Of a DNA stretch of 6,574 bases, positions 1-6,416 are shown piece after piece. A program made the translations under genes and the position numbers. This DNA is from an uncultured Gammaproteobacteria bacterium (GTDB taxonomy: Bacteria > Pseudomonadota > Gammaproteobacteria > CAIUAS01), in NCBI GenBank assembly GCA_903897205.1, contig CAIUAS010000202.1, positions 1 through 6,574 of the forward strand, written 5' to 3'. How positions within the stretch are numbered: the stretch's first letter is position 1; each line of letters starts with the position of its first letter. Below the pieces are notes generated by a model. That model made no database searches. It saw only the letters and a program-made list of their open reading frames with translations, and was not told where the DNA came from.

Positions 1-24
1 CGCGCGGGAAACCCGCGCTTGCGA

Positions 25-56
25 CCCAAGGGGAGAATTCCCATTCTCCCCTTGGG
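25..56. repeat. Perfect 14-bp inverted repeat with 4-nt loop
   Basis: The arm CCCAAGGGGAGAAT (25-38) is exactly the reverse complement of ATTCTCCCCTTGGG (43-56), separated by TCCC. Either strand of RNA could form this very stable hairpin. No T-run follows on either side, which argues against an intrinsic terminator. Confidence 0.9.
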
Positions 57-65
57 GAACCCCAT

Positions 66-87
66 CGGGTGTTGTGCGGGTATTGTG
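66..87. repeat. Tandem 11-bp direct repeat, two units
   Basis: The units CGGGTGTTGTG (66-76) and CGGGTATTGTG (77-87) abut and differ at one base (G71 versus A82). They sit between the large hairpin and the small stem at 88-104. With only two units, this could be slippage or chance. Confidence 0.6.
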
Positions 88-100
88 TCGGCGCAAGCGG

Positions 101-116
101 CCGAGTTTAAAATTAT
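101..116. repeat. 16-bp repeat, copy downstream of truB
   Basis: CCGAGTTTAAAATTAT here is identical to 1524-1539 just past the infB stop. Both copies lie in the same orientation and shortly downstream of a gene end. At the infB copy it forms the 5' arm of a terminator-like stem; here the matching 3' arm is missing. Confidence 0.75.
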
Positions 117-140
117 AAATTAATTAGGAGAGCAATTTAA
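112..140 (-). promoter_or_regulatory. Candidate sigma70 promoter for the gene after truB (rpsO expected)
   Basis: On the minus strand a perfect TATAAT box lies at 112-117, preceded by a 17-nt spacer and a weak -35 TTAAAT (135-140, three matches to TTGACA). Transcription would start near position 105 and run leftward out of the window. E. coli has a separate rpsO promoter in the same truB-rpsO interval, which fits. The AT-rich context makes chance TATAAT matches more likely, so this rests on position as much as on sequence. Confidence 0.45.
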
Positions 141-145
141 TTGCT
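131..145. repeat. 15-nt palindrome spanning the truB stop and the candidate -35
   Basis: AGCAATT (131-137) and AATTGCT (139-145) are perfect inverted copies around a central T at 138. The palindrome covers two bases of the truB stop codon and all of the weak -35 box. It could be an operator, or a chance AT-rich palindrome. As an RNA hairpin it has almost no loop, so a DNA-binding site is the more sensible reading. Confidence 0.4.
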
Positions 146-1064
146 ATGAAGTCTGCACAAGTCGTCTAGGCGCTACTTTTCCATCTGTTAAAATTTCACC
201 TACACCTATAAATCTCTCGCCAATCATTAAACTCACCCAACCATTATCAGGGGCGTAAGGAATGATCATGGCCTGGCCACGTTTTAAATAAAAATAGGCG
301 GCTTCTGATATATTTAAGATAGGCCAATGCTGCACAGCGGCATTAATGGATAATAAATAATTATCCAACGATTGATAATCAGCTTGTTCTGCTAATGGTT
401 CTAACTCAGTTAAACTAACCATGTTTTCTGTTTTATATCCAGCAACACTTAATCGGCGTAAAGTGATTACATGAGCACCACAACCTAATGCATCACCAAT
501 ATCTTCTACCAGTGTGCGAATATAAGTTCCTTTACTGCATTTCACCTCTAAGGTTAAAGTATCCGCTGTTTGTTCAACTAATTGTAATTCATAAATCTTA
601 ATTTCGCGTGCTGGCCGGTCAACCGTGATGCCTTTGCGCGCTAATTCATATAACGGTTTTCCCTGATACTTAAGCGCAGAATACATAGAAGGAATTTGTT
701 TAATGCTGCCACGAAATTGGTTCAGTAGTTCTTCTAAATCATTGGGCAGTATTTCAGGCACAGAACGTTGTTCTATTATTTCACCTTCCGCATCACCCGT
801 AGCGGTTTTCTCACCTAATTTAGCAACCACATAATAATGCTTATCTGCATCTAATAAATATTGGGAAAATTTGGTTGCCTCACCAAAGCAAATAGGCAAC
901 ATACCCGTAGCTAAAGGATCCAAACTACCGGTATGCCCAGCTTTTTTAGCCGCAAATAAGCGTTTTACTATTTGGAGCGCAGCGTTGGAAGTTAAGTGAA
1001 GCGGTTTATCCAGTAATAAAATTCCGTCTACCGTTCTTTTAAAACGCTCTTGTTTATTCTGCAT
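144..1064 (-). CDS. truB: tRNA pseudouridine(55) synthase TruB
   Basis: TruB converts uridine 55 in the T-loop of most tRNAs to pseudouridine and also helps tRNA folding; it is cytoplasmic. The 306-residue product matches the usual gammaproteobacterial length (E. coli 314). The catalytic motif GHTGSLDPLATGMLP has its aspartate at residue 49, with the conserved aromatic Y77 in DADKHYYV. It continues with PSMYSALKYQGKPLYE (125-140), CSKGTYIRTL (176-185, with R183), then GCGAHV and LRRL. A PUA-like C-terminal domain ends in GKVAPRRLV. I chose the ATG at 1062-1064 because the product then starts MQNKQERFKRTVDGILLLDKP, matching TruB N-termini. The open frame continues upstream, but only by overlapping rbfA. 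The gene starts 7 nt after the rbfA stop, and its AAGGA ribosome site lies in the last rbfA codons, so the two are probably translationally coupled. Confidence 0.97.
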   Translation of the reverse strand: MQNKQERFKRTVDGILLLDKPLHLTSNAALQIVKRLFAAKKAGHTGSLDPLATGMLPICFGEATKFSQYLLDADKHYYVVAKLGEKTATGDAEGEIIEQRSVPEILPNDLEELLNQFRGSIKQIPSMYSALKYQGKPLYELARKGITVDRPAREIKIYELQLVEQTADTLTLEVKCSKGTYIRTLVEDIGDALGCGAHVITLRRLSVAGYKTENMVSLTELEPLAEQADYQSLDNYLLSINAAVQHWPILNISEAAYFYLKRGQAMIIPYAPDNGWVSLMIGERFIGVGEILTDGKVAPRRLVQTS

Positions 1065-1071
1065 TGTTTTA

Positions 1072-1443
1072 TTAGTCCTTATGCTTGCGTTCATCGGCAG
1101 CAACCGCTTCATTAATGATATTAGCCAAATGATTTCCTTGGCTAATAGAAGCGTCATAAATAAATTTCAAATGAGGAATAATACGTAGCTGAACAATGCT
1201 AGCCAGACGATAGCGCAAAAAATTGGTCATTTTATTTAAATGCTTTAAAGTTTGCTCAATAGGCTTATCGTCATTTAACTGAGTGATATATATTTTAGCA
1301 AAAGATAAATCACTAGCCACTTTTACTGCTGTAACCGTTATCAATCCCAAATTGGGATCGCGCACTTCATGCTGAAGTAATTTTGCAAGCTCACGCTGGA
1401 GCAACTCATTTACTCTATCGGTTCGATTATATTCTTTTGGCAT
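1072..1443 (-). CDS. rbfA: 30S ribosome-binding factor RbfA
   Basis: RbfA binds the immature 30S subunit near the 5' end of 16S rRNA, aids late maturation, and in E. coli is needed for cold adaptation. The 123-residue product is a single type-II KH-like domain. It opens with the typical RTDRVNELLQRELAKLLQ helix, followed by HEVRDPNLGLITVTAVKVASDLSFAKIYI (about 25-53) and RLRIIP-like LRIIPHLKFIYD (86-97). It is about 10 residues shorter than the E. coli protein because the disordered acidic C-terminal tail is reduced to ADERKHKD. The start MPKEYNRTDRV aligns with the family N-terminus. The ribosome site is poor (GTGAG about 10 nt upstream, then an A-rich run). It is preceded by a 95-nt spacer carrying a terminator-like stem and is followed tightly by truB. 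Confidence 0.96.
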   Translation of the reverse strand: MPKEYNRTDRVNELLQRELAKLLQHEVRDPNLGLITVTAVKVASDLSFAKIYITQLNDDKPIEQTLKHLNKMTNFLRYRLASIVQLRIIPHLKFIYDASISQGNHLANIINEAVAADERKHKD

Positions 1444-1499
1444 TTTTTGTTGCTCACGGTAATTGCGCCTAGCCTAAAAATGAAACGCTTTGAGTCTAT

Positions 1500-1531
1500 A
1501 AAAAACTCGACCGCTTACTGCGACCGAGTTT
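1500..1531 (-). terminator. Terminator or attenuator between infB and rbfA
   Basis: On the minus strand AAACTCGGTCGC (1520-1531) pairs over 12 positions with GCGGTCGAGTTT (1503-1514) around the loop AGTAA, and a run of six T's (1505-1500) follows the stem's GC part. Ten pairs are Watson-Crick and two are G-U wobbles. On the plus strand the two wobble positions would be C-A mismatches, so the fold favours minus-strand RNA. It starts 8 nt after the infB stop. Because rbfA and truB lie downstream with no good promoter visible between, it is probably a partial terminator (attenuator) or an mRNA-stabilising 3' end. Confidence 0.75.
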
Positions 1532-1539
1532 AAAATTAT
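1524..1539. repeat. 16-bp repeat, copy downstream of infB
   Basis: Identical to 101-116 (CCGAGTTTAAAATTAT). It supplies the 5' arm of the terminator-like stem at 1500-1531 and reaches the last base of the infB stop codon. Confidence 0.75.
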
Positions 1540-4163
1540 TAAACTGTACGCGCAACGCTGATACGTTCATAAACTTCAATTTGATCACCGGTGCGCACGT
1601 CATTATAGTTTTTAACGCCTATACCGCATTCAAATCCATTGCGCACTTCATTAGCATCATCTTTGAAACGACGCAGCGAATTTAATTCGCCTTCATGAAT
1701 AACGACATTGTCGCGTAGCACACGAATAGGATTATTACGACGCATAACACCTTCAATTACCATACAGCCAGCGATTGCTCCTACTTTGGCAGAGCGGAAT
1801 ACTTCACGCACTTCGGCTAAACCAAGAATTTGTTCTTTAATTTCCGGAGATAACATGCCACTCATTGCGTTTTTAACTTCATCAATCAAATCATAAATAA
1901 CGCTATGATAGTGCATTATTAAACCTTCTTTCTCAACTAAACGGCGCGCAGAATTATCGGCCCTCACGTTAAATCCGAGAATAATCGCTTTAGACGCTAA
2001 GGCCAAATTGACATCAGATTCATTAATAGCGCCCACACCGGCCCCCACCAATTTCACCTTTACTTCTTCAGTTGATAATTTTATTAAAGCTTCTTGTATT
2101 GCTTCCGCAGAACCTTGCACGTCAGCTTTCAAAACAACGTTTAATGATTGTGATTCACCTTCACCCAAACGTTCCAAAATATCCCCTGTCTGCGCTTTGC
2201 GTTGGGCAGCTAATTTAACATCGCGAATTTTACCTTGACGAAATAAAGCAACTTCACGCGCTTTACGTTCATCTGCTACTACAACCGCATCATCACCTGC
2301 AGTAGGTGCGCCTGATAAACCCAATACCTCAACAGGCATTGAAGGGCCTACACTATGAACCTGCCGGCCATTTTCATCCAATAATGCACGTACACGGCCA
2401 TATTCTTTACCTGCTAATAAAATATCGCCTTTTCTTAAAGTACCCTTTTGCACCAAAATACTGGCTACGGGGCCGCGACCTTTATCCAAACGTGATTCAA
2501 TCACAAGACCATGCGCTGGGCCTTCCACCGGAGCCTTTAATTCTAAAAGTTCGGCTTGTACTAATAAGGAATCTAATAAGCCATCTATACCCATTCCCGA
2601 TTTAGCAGACACTGGAATAAACATCGTGTCGCCACCCCATTCTTCGGGAATCAAACCTTGCTTAGCTAATTCATTTTTAATCCGTTCGGGATCGGCGTCT
2701 GCCTTATCCATTTTATTAACAGCAACTACCATTGGCACATTAGCTGCTTTAGCATGTTGAACCGCTTCAAGGGTTTGTGGCATCACACCATCATCCGCTG
2801 CTACTACTAACACAACAATATCCGTTGCTTTCGCGCCCCTGGCACGCATAGCTGTAAATGCAGCATGGCCGGGGGTATCTAAAAAAGTAATCATCCCTTT
2901 GGGGGTTTCGACATGATAAGCACCAATATGCTGGGTAATACCACCCGCTTCACCCAAAGTTACTTTGGTGCGACGAATATAATCTAATAAAGAAGTTTTA
3001 CCGTGGTCAACATGCCCCATGATAGTAATAACGGGTGCGCGTGATAATTCTTCCCCACCGCCAACGATACTTGCCATCAAGCCTTCTTCTAAAGCATTTT
3101 CACTTAAAAGCTTGGCAACATGCCCCATTTCTTCAACGACAATAACCGCCGTATCTTGATCAAGCACTTGATTAATGGTTGCAAGGGTGCCTAATTTCAT
3201 TAAAGTTTTAATTACTTCGCCTGCTTTTACAGACATTTTCTGTGCAAGCTCGCCAACGGTAATCGTTTCAGGAATACCCACTTCATGCACCATCGGCGCC
3301 GTTGGCATTTCAAAACCATGCTTAATTAAATTCTCAGCATCTTTGCCTCGACGCGATCTGCCAGAGCGACGGTGCCTAATAGCAATATCAGTCTCATCAT
3401 CTAAAGCAGCATGAATATCTTTGTGGCGATACCTGGTTGCTCCAACTTTATCACGCTCACGTTCTACGCGTAATTTTGCTTTTTTCTCAAGCTCATCCGC
3501 AATATGGCGTCGCTGTTCAGCTTCAGTTCTTACAACAGGTTTAGCTTTCTCTTCAGGTTTTTTAACATCAGTTTTAGGTTTAGGGGTCGCCGCTTCCACT
3601 GGCTTTGCCGAAGAGGTGTCTGCCGGCTTAGCTGGCGCTAATGCACCCGTCCCATTTTTTTCTTCCGGCTGTTTGCGTTTTCCCTCTTCCTGAGCAAGTT
3701 TAGCCACACGCTCAGCTTCTTGGCGTTCCTGTTCTTCTTGCTCATGTTTTGCTTGAAGCCTGGCTGCTTCCTCTTCTGCTTTACGCTTCTCTTCTATTTC
3801 GCGAGCGAGCGCCTCTTCATCGGGTTTGACAATCGTATGCTTTCTTTTTGTCACTACTTTTATTTCAGTTTTGCGTCCGCCAACAGAACTTCTTACTTCA
3901 ATTTTGTCGAAAACCTTTCGTTGAATCGTAATTTTTTTGGGGGCTCCACCGCCTGCAGTACCTTCACCACTTTCAGAGCTCTCACTACCGTGGCTACGTT
4001 GTAGATAAGCTAGTAGTTTACGCTTAGCGACATCACTGATAACTTGATCAGCATTAACAATTTCCATGTTATCATCTTTTAAAGCTTCTCTTAGCTGAAT
4101 CATCAGTACTTCTTCTGATTTACCTACAAGCTTTGCAAGCTGTCTTACTGTTACATTCGCCAT
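1539..4163 (-). CDS. infB: Translation initiation factor IF-2
   Basis: IF2 is the GTPase that brings formylmethionyl initiator tRNA to the 30S subunit and promotes subunit joining. The 874-residue product is close to E. coli IF2 (890). An N-terminal IF2_N subdomain (1-55, MANVTVRQLAKLVG) is followed by a long charged linker. The part at 115-170 is rich in E, K, R and A and probably helical or coiled; 170-215 is proline, alanine and lysine rich. A second IF2_N unit lies at about 294-345. The GTPase domain shows G1 GHVDHGKT (383-390), GGIT (407-410), DTPGH (429-433), NKMD (483-486) and SAK (519-521). Beta-barrel domains and the tRNA-binding C-domain follow, with GFECGIGVKNYND near the end. GGGAG about 9 nt before the ATG serves as ribosome site. 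No methionine codon occurs between residues 33 and 286; the codon for V153 is GTG, a possible internal start for a shorter IF2 form. Confidence 0.98.
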   Translation of the reverse strand: MANVTVRQLAKLVGKSEEVLMIQLREALKDDNMEIVNADQVISDVAKRKLLAYLQRSHGSESSESGEGTAGGGAPKKITIQRKVFDKIEVRSSVGGRKTEIKVVTKRKHTIVKPDEEALAREIEEKRKAEEEAARLQAKHEQEEQERQEAERVAKLAQEEGKRKQPEEKNGTGALAPAKPADTSSAKPVEAATPKPKTDVKKPEEKAKPVVRTEAEQRRHIADELEKKAKLRVERERDKVGATRYRHKDIHAALDDETDIAIRHRRSGRSRRGKDAENLIKHGFEMPTAPMVHEVGIPETITVGELAQKMSVKAGEVIKTLMKLGTLATINQVLDQDTAVIVVEEMGHVAKLLSENALEEGLMASIVGGGEELSRAPVITIMGHVDHGKTSLLDYIRRTKVTLGEAGGITQHIGAYHVETPKGMITFLDTPGHAAFTAMRARGAKATDIVVLVVAADDGVMPQTLEAVQHAKAANVPMVVAVNKMDKADADPERIKNELAKQGLIPEEWGGDTMFIPVSAKSGMGIDGLLDSLLVQAELLELKAPVEGPAHGLVIESRLDKGRGPVASILVQKGTLRKGDILLAGKEYGRVRALLDENGRQVHSVGPSMPVEVLGLSGAPTAGDDAVVVADERKAREVALFRQGKIRDVKLAAQRKAQTGDILERLGEGESQSLNVVLKADVQGSAEAIQEALIKLSTEEVKVKLVGAGVGAINESDVNLALASKAIILGFNVRADNSARRLVEKEGLIMHYHSVIYDLIDEVKNAMSGMLSPEIKEQILGLAEVREVFRSAKVGAIAGCMVIEGVMRRNNPIRVLRDNVVIHEGELNSLRRFKDDANEVRNGFECGIGVKNYNDVRTGDQIEVYERISVARTV

Positions 4164-4185
4164 ATCTCTTCACTCCCGCACCCAT

Positions 4186-4223
4186 AAAATATTTATATTA
4201 AGTGCGCTTATATTTCATATTTT
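4186..4223. repeat. AT-rich imperfect inverted repeat upstream of infB
   Basis: AAAATAT (4186-4192) pairs with ATATTTT (4217-4223). Inside it, ATAT (4195-4198) pairs with ATAT (4210-4213) and AAG (4200-4202) with CTT (4207-4209), around the loop TGCG, with a bulged T and a small internal loop. It ends about 10 nt before the GGGAG ribosome site of infB, so the hairpin could influence infB translation or mRNA cleavage. Confidence 0.5.
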
Positions 4224-4226
4224 CCA

Positions 4227-4256
4227 CGCCATTCTTGCACAAGCGGAGAACTTCAT
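4227..4256. repeat. Degenerate GTCATTCC-type intergenic palindrome, copy 1
   Basis: CGCCATTCTTGCACAAGCGG followed by AGAACTTCAT resembles the widespread intergenic palindrome of the form CGTCATTCC, short GC-rich centre, GGGAATC, with several mismatches. It lies in the long nusA-infB spacer, 26 nt from the better-preserved second copy. The match is to a pattern I remember rather than to a searched family. Confidence 0.4.
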
Positions 4257-4282
4257 ATTTTTTTGTGCCATTATTTTCGAAA

Positions 4283-4307
4283 GATTCCCACTCACGAAGG
4301 AATGACG
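4283..4307. repeat. Degenerate GTCATTCC-type intergenic palindrome, copy 2
   Basis: On the minus strand this reads CGTCATTCC, a 9-nt centre, then GGGAATC, matching the ends of the common bacterial intergenic palindrome closely. The centre has decayed, and only a short ATTCC/GGAAT stem (4284-4288/4299-4303) still pairs. Together with copy 1 it suggests that a small repeat element landed in this spacer and decayed. Confidence 0.5.
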
Positions 4308-4354
4308 ATTAATTTGCAGCATTTCCAAACGATAACCTTAACGTAGCGATTCAC

Positions 4355-5881
4355 TTAAGCTTTCTTTACTTCTGCAAACCATGGCGCACGTGCAGCCATA
4401 ATAAGTTTCGCTGCTTTAGCTTTATCAAGGTCCGTAATTTCCAATAAATCATCAACAGCTTGTTCAGCTAAATCCTCTTGCGTAACGATACCGTGGCTCG
4501 CCAATTCATAAGCAAGCGCCGTATCCATACCATCAAGCGCCAATAAATCCTCAGCGGGCTCAGCTGAATCGATACTTTCCTCACCTACCAAAGCTTGGGT
4601 TAACAACGCATCTTTAGCTCGATTTTGTAAAGCCTCAATAGTTTCATCATCAAACTCAGCAATTTCCTGCATTTCCTCAAGGGGCACGTATGCAACCTCT
4701 TCTAACGTGGCAAAACCTTCGCGCACTAAAATTTCAGCCACTTCTTCATCAATACCAAGCTGTTCAACGAAACGCTTCTGCACTTTTTCAGTCTCTGCAG
4801 CATTTTTATCAGCAGCTTCATTTTCTGTCATGACGTTAATCGTCCAGCCAGTTAATTGAGCAGCTAGTTTAACATTTTGACCATTACGACCAATGGCTTG
4901 CGATAATTGCTCTTCGCGCACGGCAACATCCATAGTATGCGCATCTTCATCCACGACAATGGAAGCAACCTCTGCCGGCGCCATTGCATTAATGACTAAC
5001 TGTGCTGGGTTATCATCCCATAAAACGATATCAATTCGCTCCCCTCTTAATTCACCAGAAACAGCCTGTACACGTGCTCCACGCATACCAATACAAGCGC
5101 CTTGCGGATCAATACGTTTATCATTCGTTTTAACTGCAATCTTAGCACGAGAACCTGGATCGCGAGCAGCACTTTTAATTTCAATAATCTCTTCGCCAAT
5201 TTCAGGGACTTCAATTTTAAATAATGCCACCAGCATTTGTGGATGCGTACGACTGATATATAATTGAGGGCCACGTGCTCGCGGTTCGACTTTATGAAGA
5301 TAACCACGCAATCTATCATCAACACGCACTTCTTCACGAGGAATCATTTCATCGCGCGTGATAACCGCTTCAATATTATTTCCCAAATCAAGAATGACAC
5401 CGTCACGTGTGACTTTTTTAACAATACCGGTTACCAATTCACCGATGCGATCAACATAAGCTTTTACTATTTTCGCACGCTCAGCTTCACGAATTTTTTG
5501 CACTATGACTTGCTTAGCAGTTTGGGCAGCAATACGACCAAATTCAACTGATTCTATCGGTTCTTCAATCTTATCGCCAATTTTTGCTTTAGGATTTGCC
5601 TTCCTAACGTCGGAGACTCTTAAATCTCGAGCAGGTGAGTATTCAAAATCTTCATCGCCACTGCCATCATCTTCCAAATCATCCGACACAACTGTCCATT
5701 CGCGGAATGTTTGATAATCACCAGTCTGACGATTAATTTCTACGCGCACGACAGCATCATCACTATACCGTTTTTTAGTAGCCATTTCTAAAGCAGCCTC
5801 AATTGCTTTAAAAATAGTTTCTTTATCCACATCTTTTTCGTTGGATACTGCTTCTGCAATGAGTAATACTTGTTTATTCAT
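4355..5881 (-). CDS. nusA: Transcription termination/antitermination factor NusA
   Basis: NusA binds RNA polymerase and nascent RNA, enhances pausing and intrinsic termination, and takes part in rRNA antitermination. The 508-residue product (E. coli 495) has an N-terminal polymerase-binding domain (1-130), an S1 domain (about 146-211), KH1 (about 238-290, DPGSRAKIAVKTNDKRIDP and GMRGARVQAV), KH2 (about 305-352, SQAIGRNGQNVKLA) and two C-terminal acidic repeats (about 367-428 and 443-500), the gammaproteobacterial layout. Compared with E. coli it carries about 12 extra residues around 67-80, strongly acidic (SDDLEDDGSGDEDFEY). I chose the ATG at 5879-5881 because MNKQVLLIAEAVSNEK matches family N-termini and GGGGAGAAG lies about 5 nt upstream; an ATG seven codons earlier would read through that site. 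rimP ends 53 nt upstream; that gap holds only a small AACTCA/TGAGTT palindrome at 5896-5909. In E. coli NusA represses its own operon. Confidence 0.98.
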   Translation of the reverse strand: MNKQVLLIAEAVSNEKDVDKETIFKAIEAALEMATKKRYSDDAVVRVEINRQTGDYQTFREWTVVSDDLEDDGSGDEDFEYSPARDLRVSDVRKANPKAKIGDKIEEPIESVEFGRIAAQTAKQVIVQKIREAERAKIVKAYVDRIGELVTGIVKKVTRDGVILDLGNNIEAVITRDEMIPREEVRVDDRLRGYLHKVEPRARGPQLYISRTHPQMLVALFKIEVPEIGEEIIEIKSAARDPGSRAKIAVKTNDKRIDPQGACIGMRGARVQAVSGELRGERIDIVLWDDNPAQLVINAMAPAEVASIVVDEDAHTMDVAVREEQLSQAIGRNGQNVKLAAQLTGWTINVMTENEAADKNAAETEKVQKRFVEQLGIDEEVAEILVREGFATLEEVAYVPLEEMQEIAEFDDETIEALQNRAKDALLTQALVGEESIDSAEPAEDLLALDGMDTALAYELASHGIVTQEDLAEQAVDDLLEITDLDKAKAAKLIMAARAPWFAEVKKA

Positions 5882-5934
5882 AACACTTCTCCCCAAACTC
5901 AAATGAGTTATTCATAAAACGTTATGCTCTGACC

Positions 5935-6402
5935 TTAATTCTTCACAGAGGCATCTAATAACAAATTTGCCCTAGCAATATTAGCAAACGGTAATTTAAA
6001 TAATTCTTCATCAATTTTGATTATCAAGATATCGTCTGCTATGTCCTGCAAAAGACCACGGAACTGTCGACGTTTATTGATAGGAATATGTAGTCGTATA
6101 TTGACCATTGAACCTATCACTTTCTGAAAATGAGCAAGCTTAAATAGAGGACGATTCATTCCAGGTGAAGAAACTTCTAAATTATAAGCACTAGCAATAG
6201 GATCTTCGACATCTAATACCGCGCTAATTTGCCGACTTACCTTTTCACAATCAGCCAACATGATTCCCTGGCCGCTATCAATGTAAACACGCAGCAATCC
6301 TCCCTTGCCTTGTGCCATATAAACACACCCCAGCAACTCATACCCTAAGGCAGTCACTGTTGGTTCTAATAAAGCTTGTAACACAGAAATATCTTTTGCC
6401 AT
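5935..6402 (-). CDS. rimP: Ribosome maturation factor RimP
   Basis: RimP binds the free 30S subunit and assists its maturation, especially incorporation of proteins around S12 and the central pseudoknot. The 155-residue product matches E. coli RimP (about 150). The N-terminal alpha/beta domain has LLRVYIDSGQGI (36-47), DCEKVSRQISAVLDVEDPI (51-69) and YNLEVSSPGMNRPLF (73-87); an SH3-like C-terminal domain follows (about 90-152, ending IARANLLLD). I set the start at the ATG at 6400-6402 because MAKDISVLQALLEPTVTALG aligns with family N-termini. The frame stays open 28 codons further upstream, but that extension is translated terminator hairpins. The ribosome site is weak (GTGAAG about 7 nt upstream). 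The gene lies directly behind three terminator-like hairpins after the initiator tRNA. Confidence 0.96.
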   Translation of the reverse strand: MAKDISVLQALLEPTVTALGYELLGCVYMAQGKGGLLRVYIDSGQGIMLADCEKVSRQISAVLDVEDPIASAYNLEVSSPGMNRPLFKLAHFQKVIGSMVNIRLHIPINKRRQFRGLLQDIADDILIIKIDEELFKLPFANIARANLLLDASVKN

Positions 6403-6416
6403 TTTCAACTTCACAA

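Larger units (their letters stand above)
1..104 (-). other. GC-rich hairpin-dense segment, probable rpsO leader or inserted repeat
   Basis: This stretch is visibly GC-rich while the flanking DNA is AT-rich. It packs several inverted repeats: 2-8 with 12-18 (GCGCGGG, AAA, CCCGCGC), a 14-bp perfect stem at 25-38/43-56, and a 5-bp stem TCGGC/GCCGA at 88-92/100-104. The octamers CGCTTGCG (16-23) and CGCAAGCG (92-99) are complementary and could close an outer stem around the central hairpin. No stem is followed by a U-run on either strand, so this is not a simple terminator. On the minus strand it lies between the end of truB with its candidate promoter and the expected position of rpsO, so it would be transcribed as 5' leader. 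It could be a structured regulatory leader (S15 is known to bind its own leader in several bacteria) or a small palindromic mobile repeat. The segment runs off the window, so its true extent is unknown. Confidence 0.5.

Noticed and set aside
1..64. Open minus-strand frame beginning at an ATG in the GC-rich segment, as the start of rpsO
   Set aside because: The translation is a palindrome-derived G/P/R/K-rich string without resemblance to ribosomal protein S15.
1065..1157. 31-codon upstream extension of the truB frame
   Set aside because: It overlaps the end of rbfA in another frame and does not resemble TruB; a ribosome site and a family-like N-terminus support the start at 1064.
4164..4260. 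Possible promoter ahead of infB (TTGTGC, 17 nt, TATGAA)
   Set aside because: Both boxes are weak in a very AT-rich stretch where such matches arise by chance.
4215..4271. 18-codon minus-strand frame in the nusA-infB spacer (starts MAQKNMKFS), possible leader peptide
   Set aside because: No ribosome site precedes it, and it runs through the decayed repeat, so it is most likely chance.
5047..5337. Minus-strand 96-codon frame within nusA
   Set aside because: It is an out-of-frame shadow of the NusA S1/KH region, with no start context or recognisable motif.
1708..5714. Plus-strand open frames of 60-124 codons, such as 3421-3693 and 4893-5267
   Set aside because: All lie opposite well-supported genes, resemble no family I know, and reflect codon bias of the minus-strand genes.
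5882..5902. ATG seven codons before the chosen nusA start
   Set aside because: The region encodes the GGGGAGAAG ribosome site itself, and NusA proteins begin at the MNK motif.
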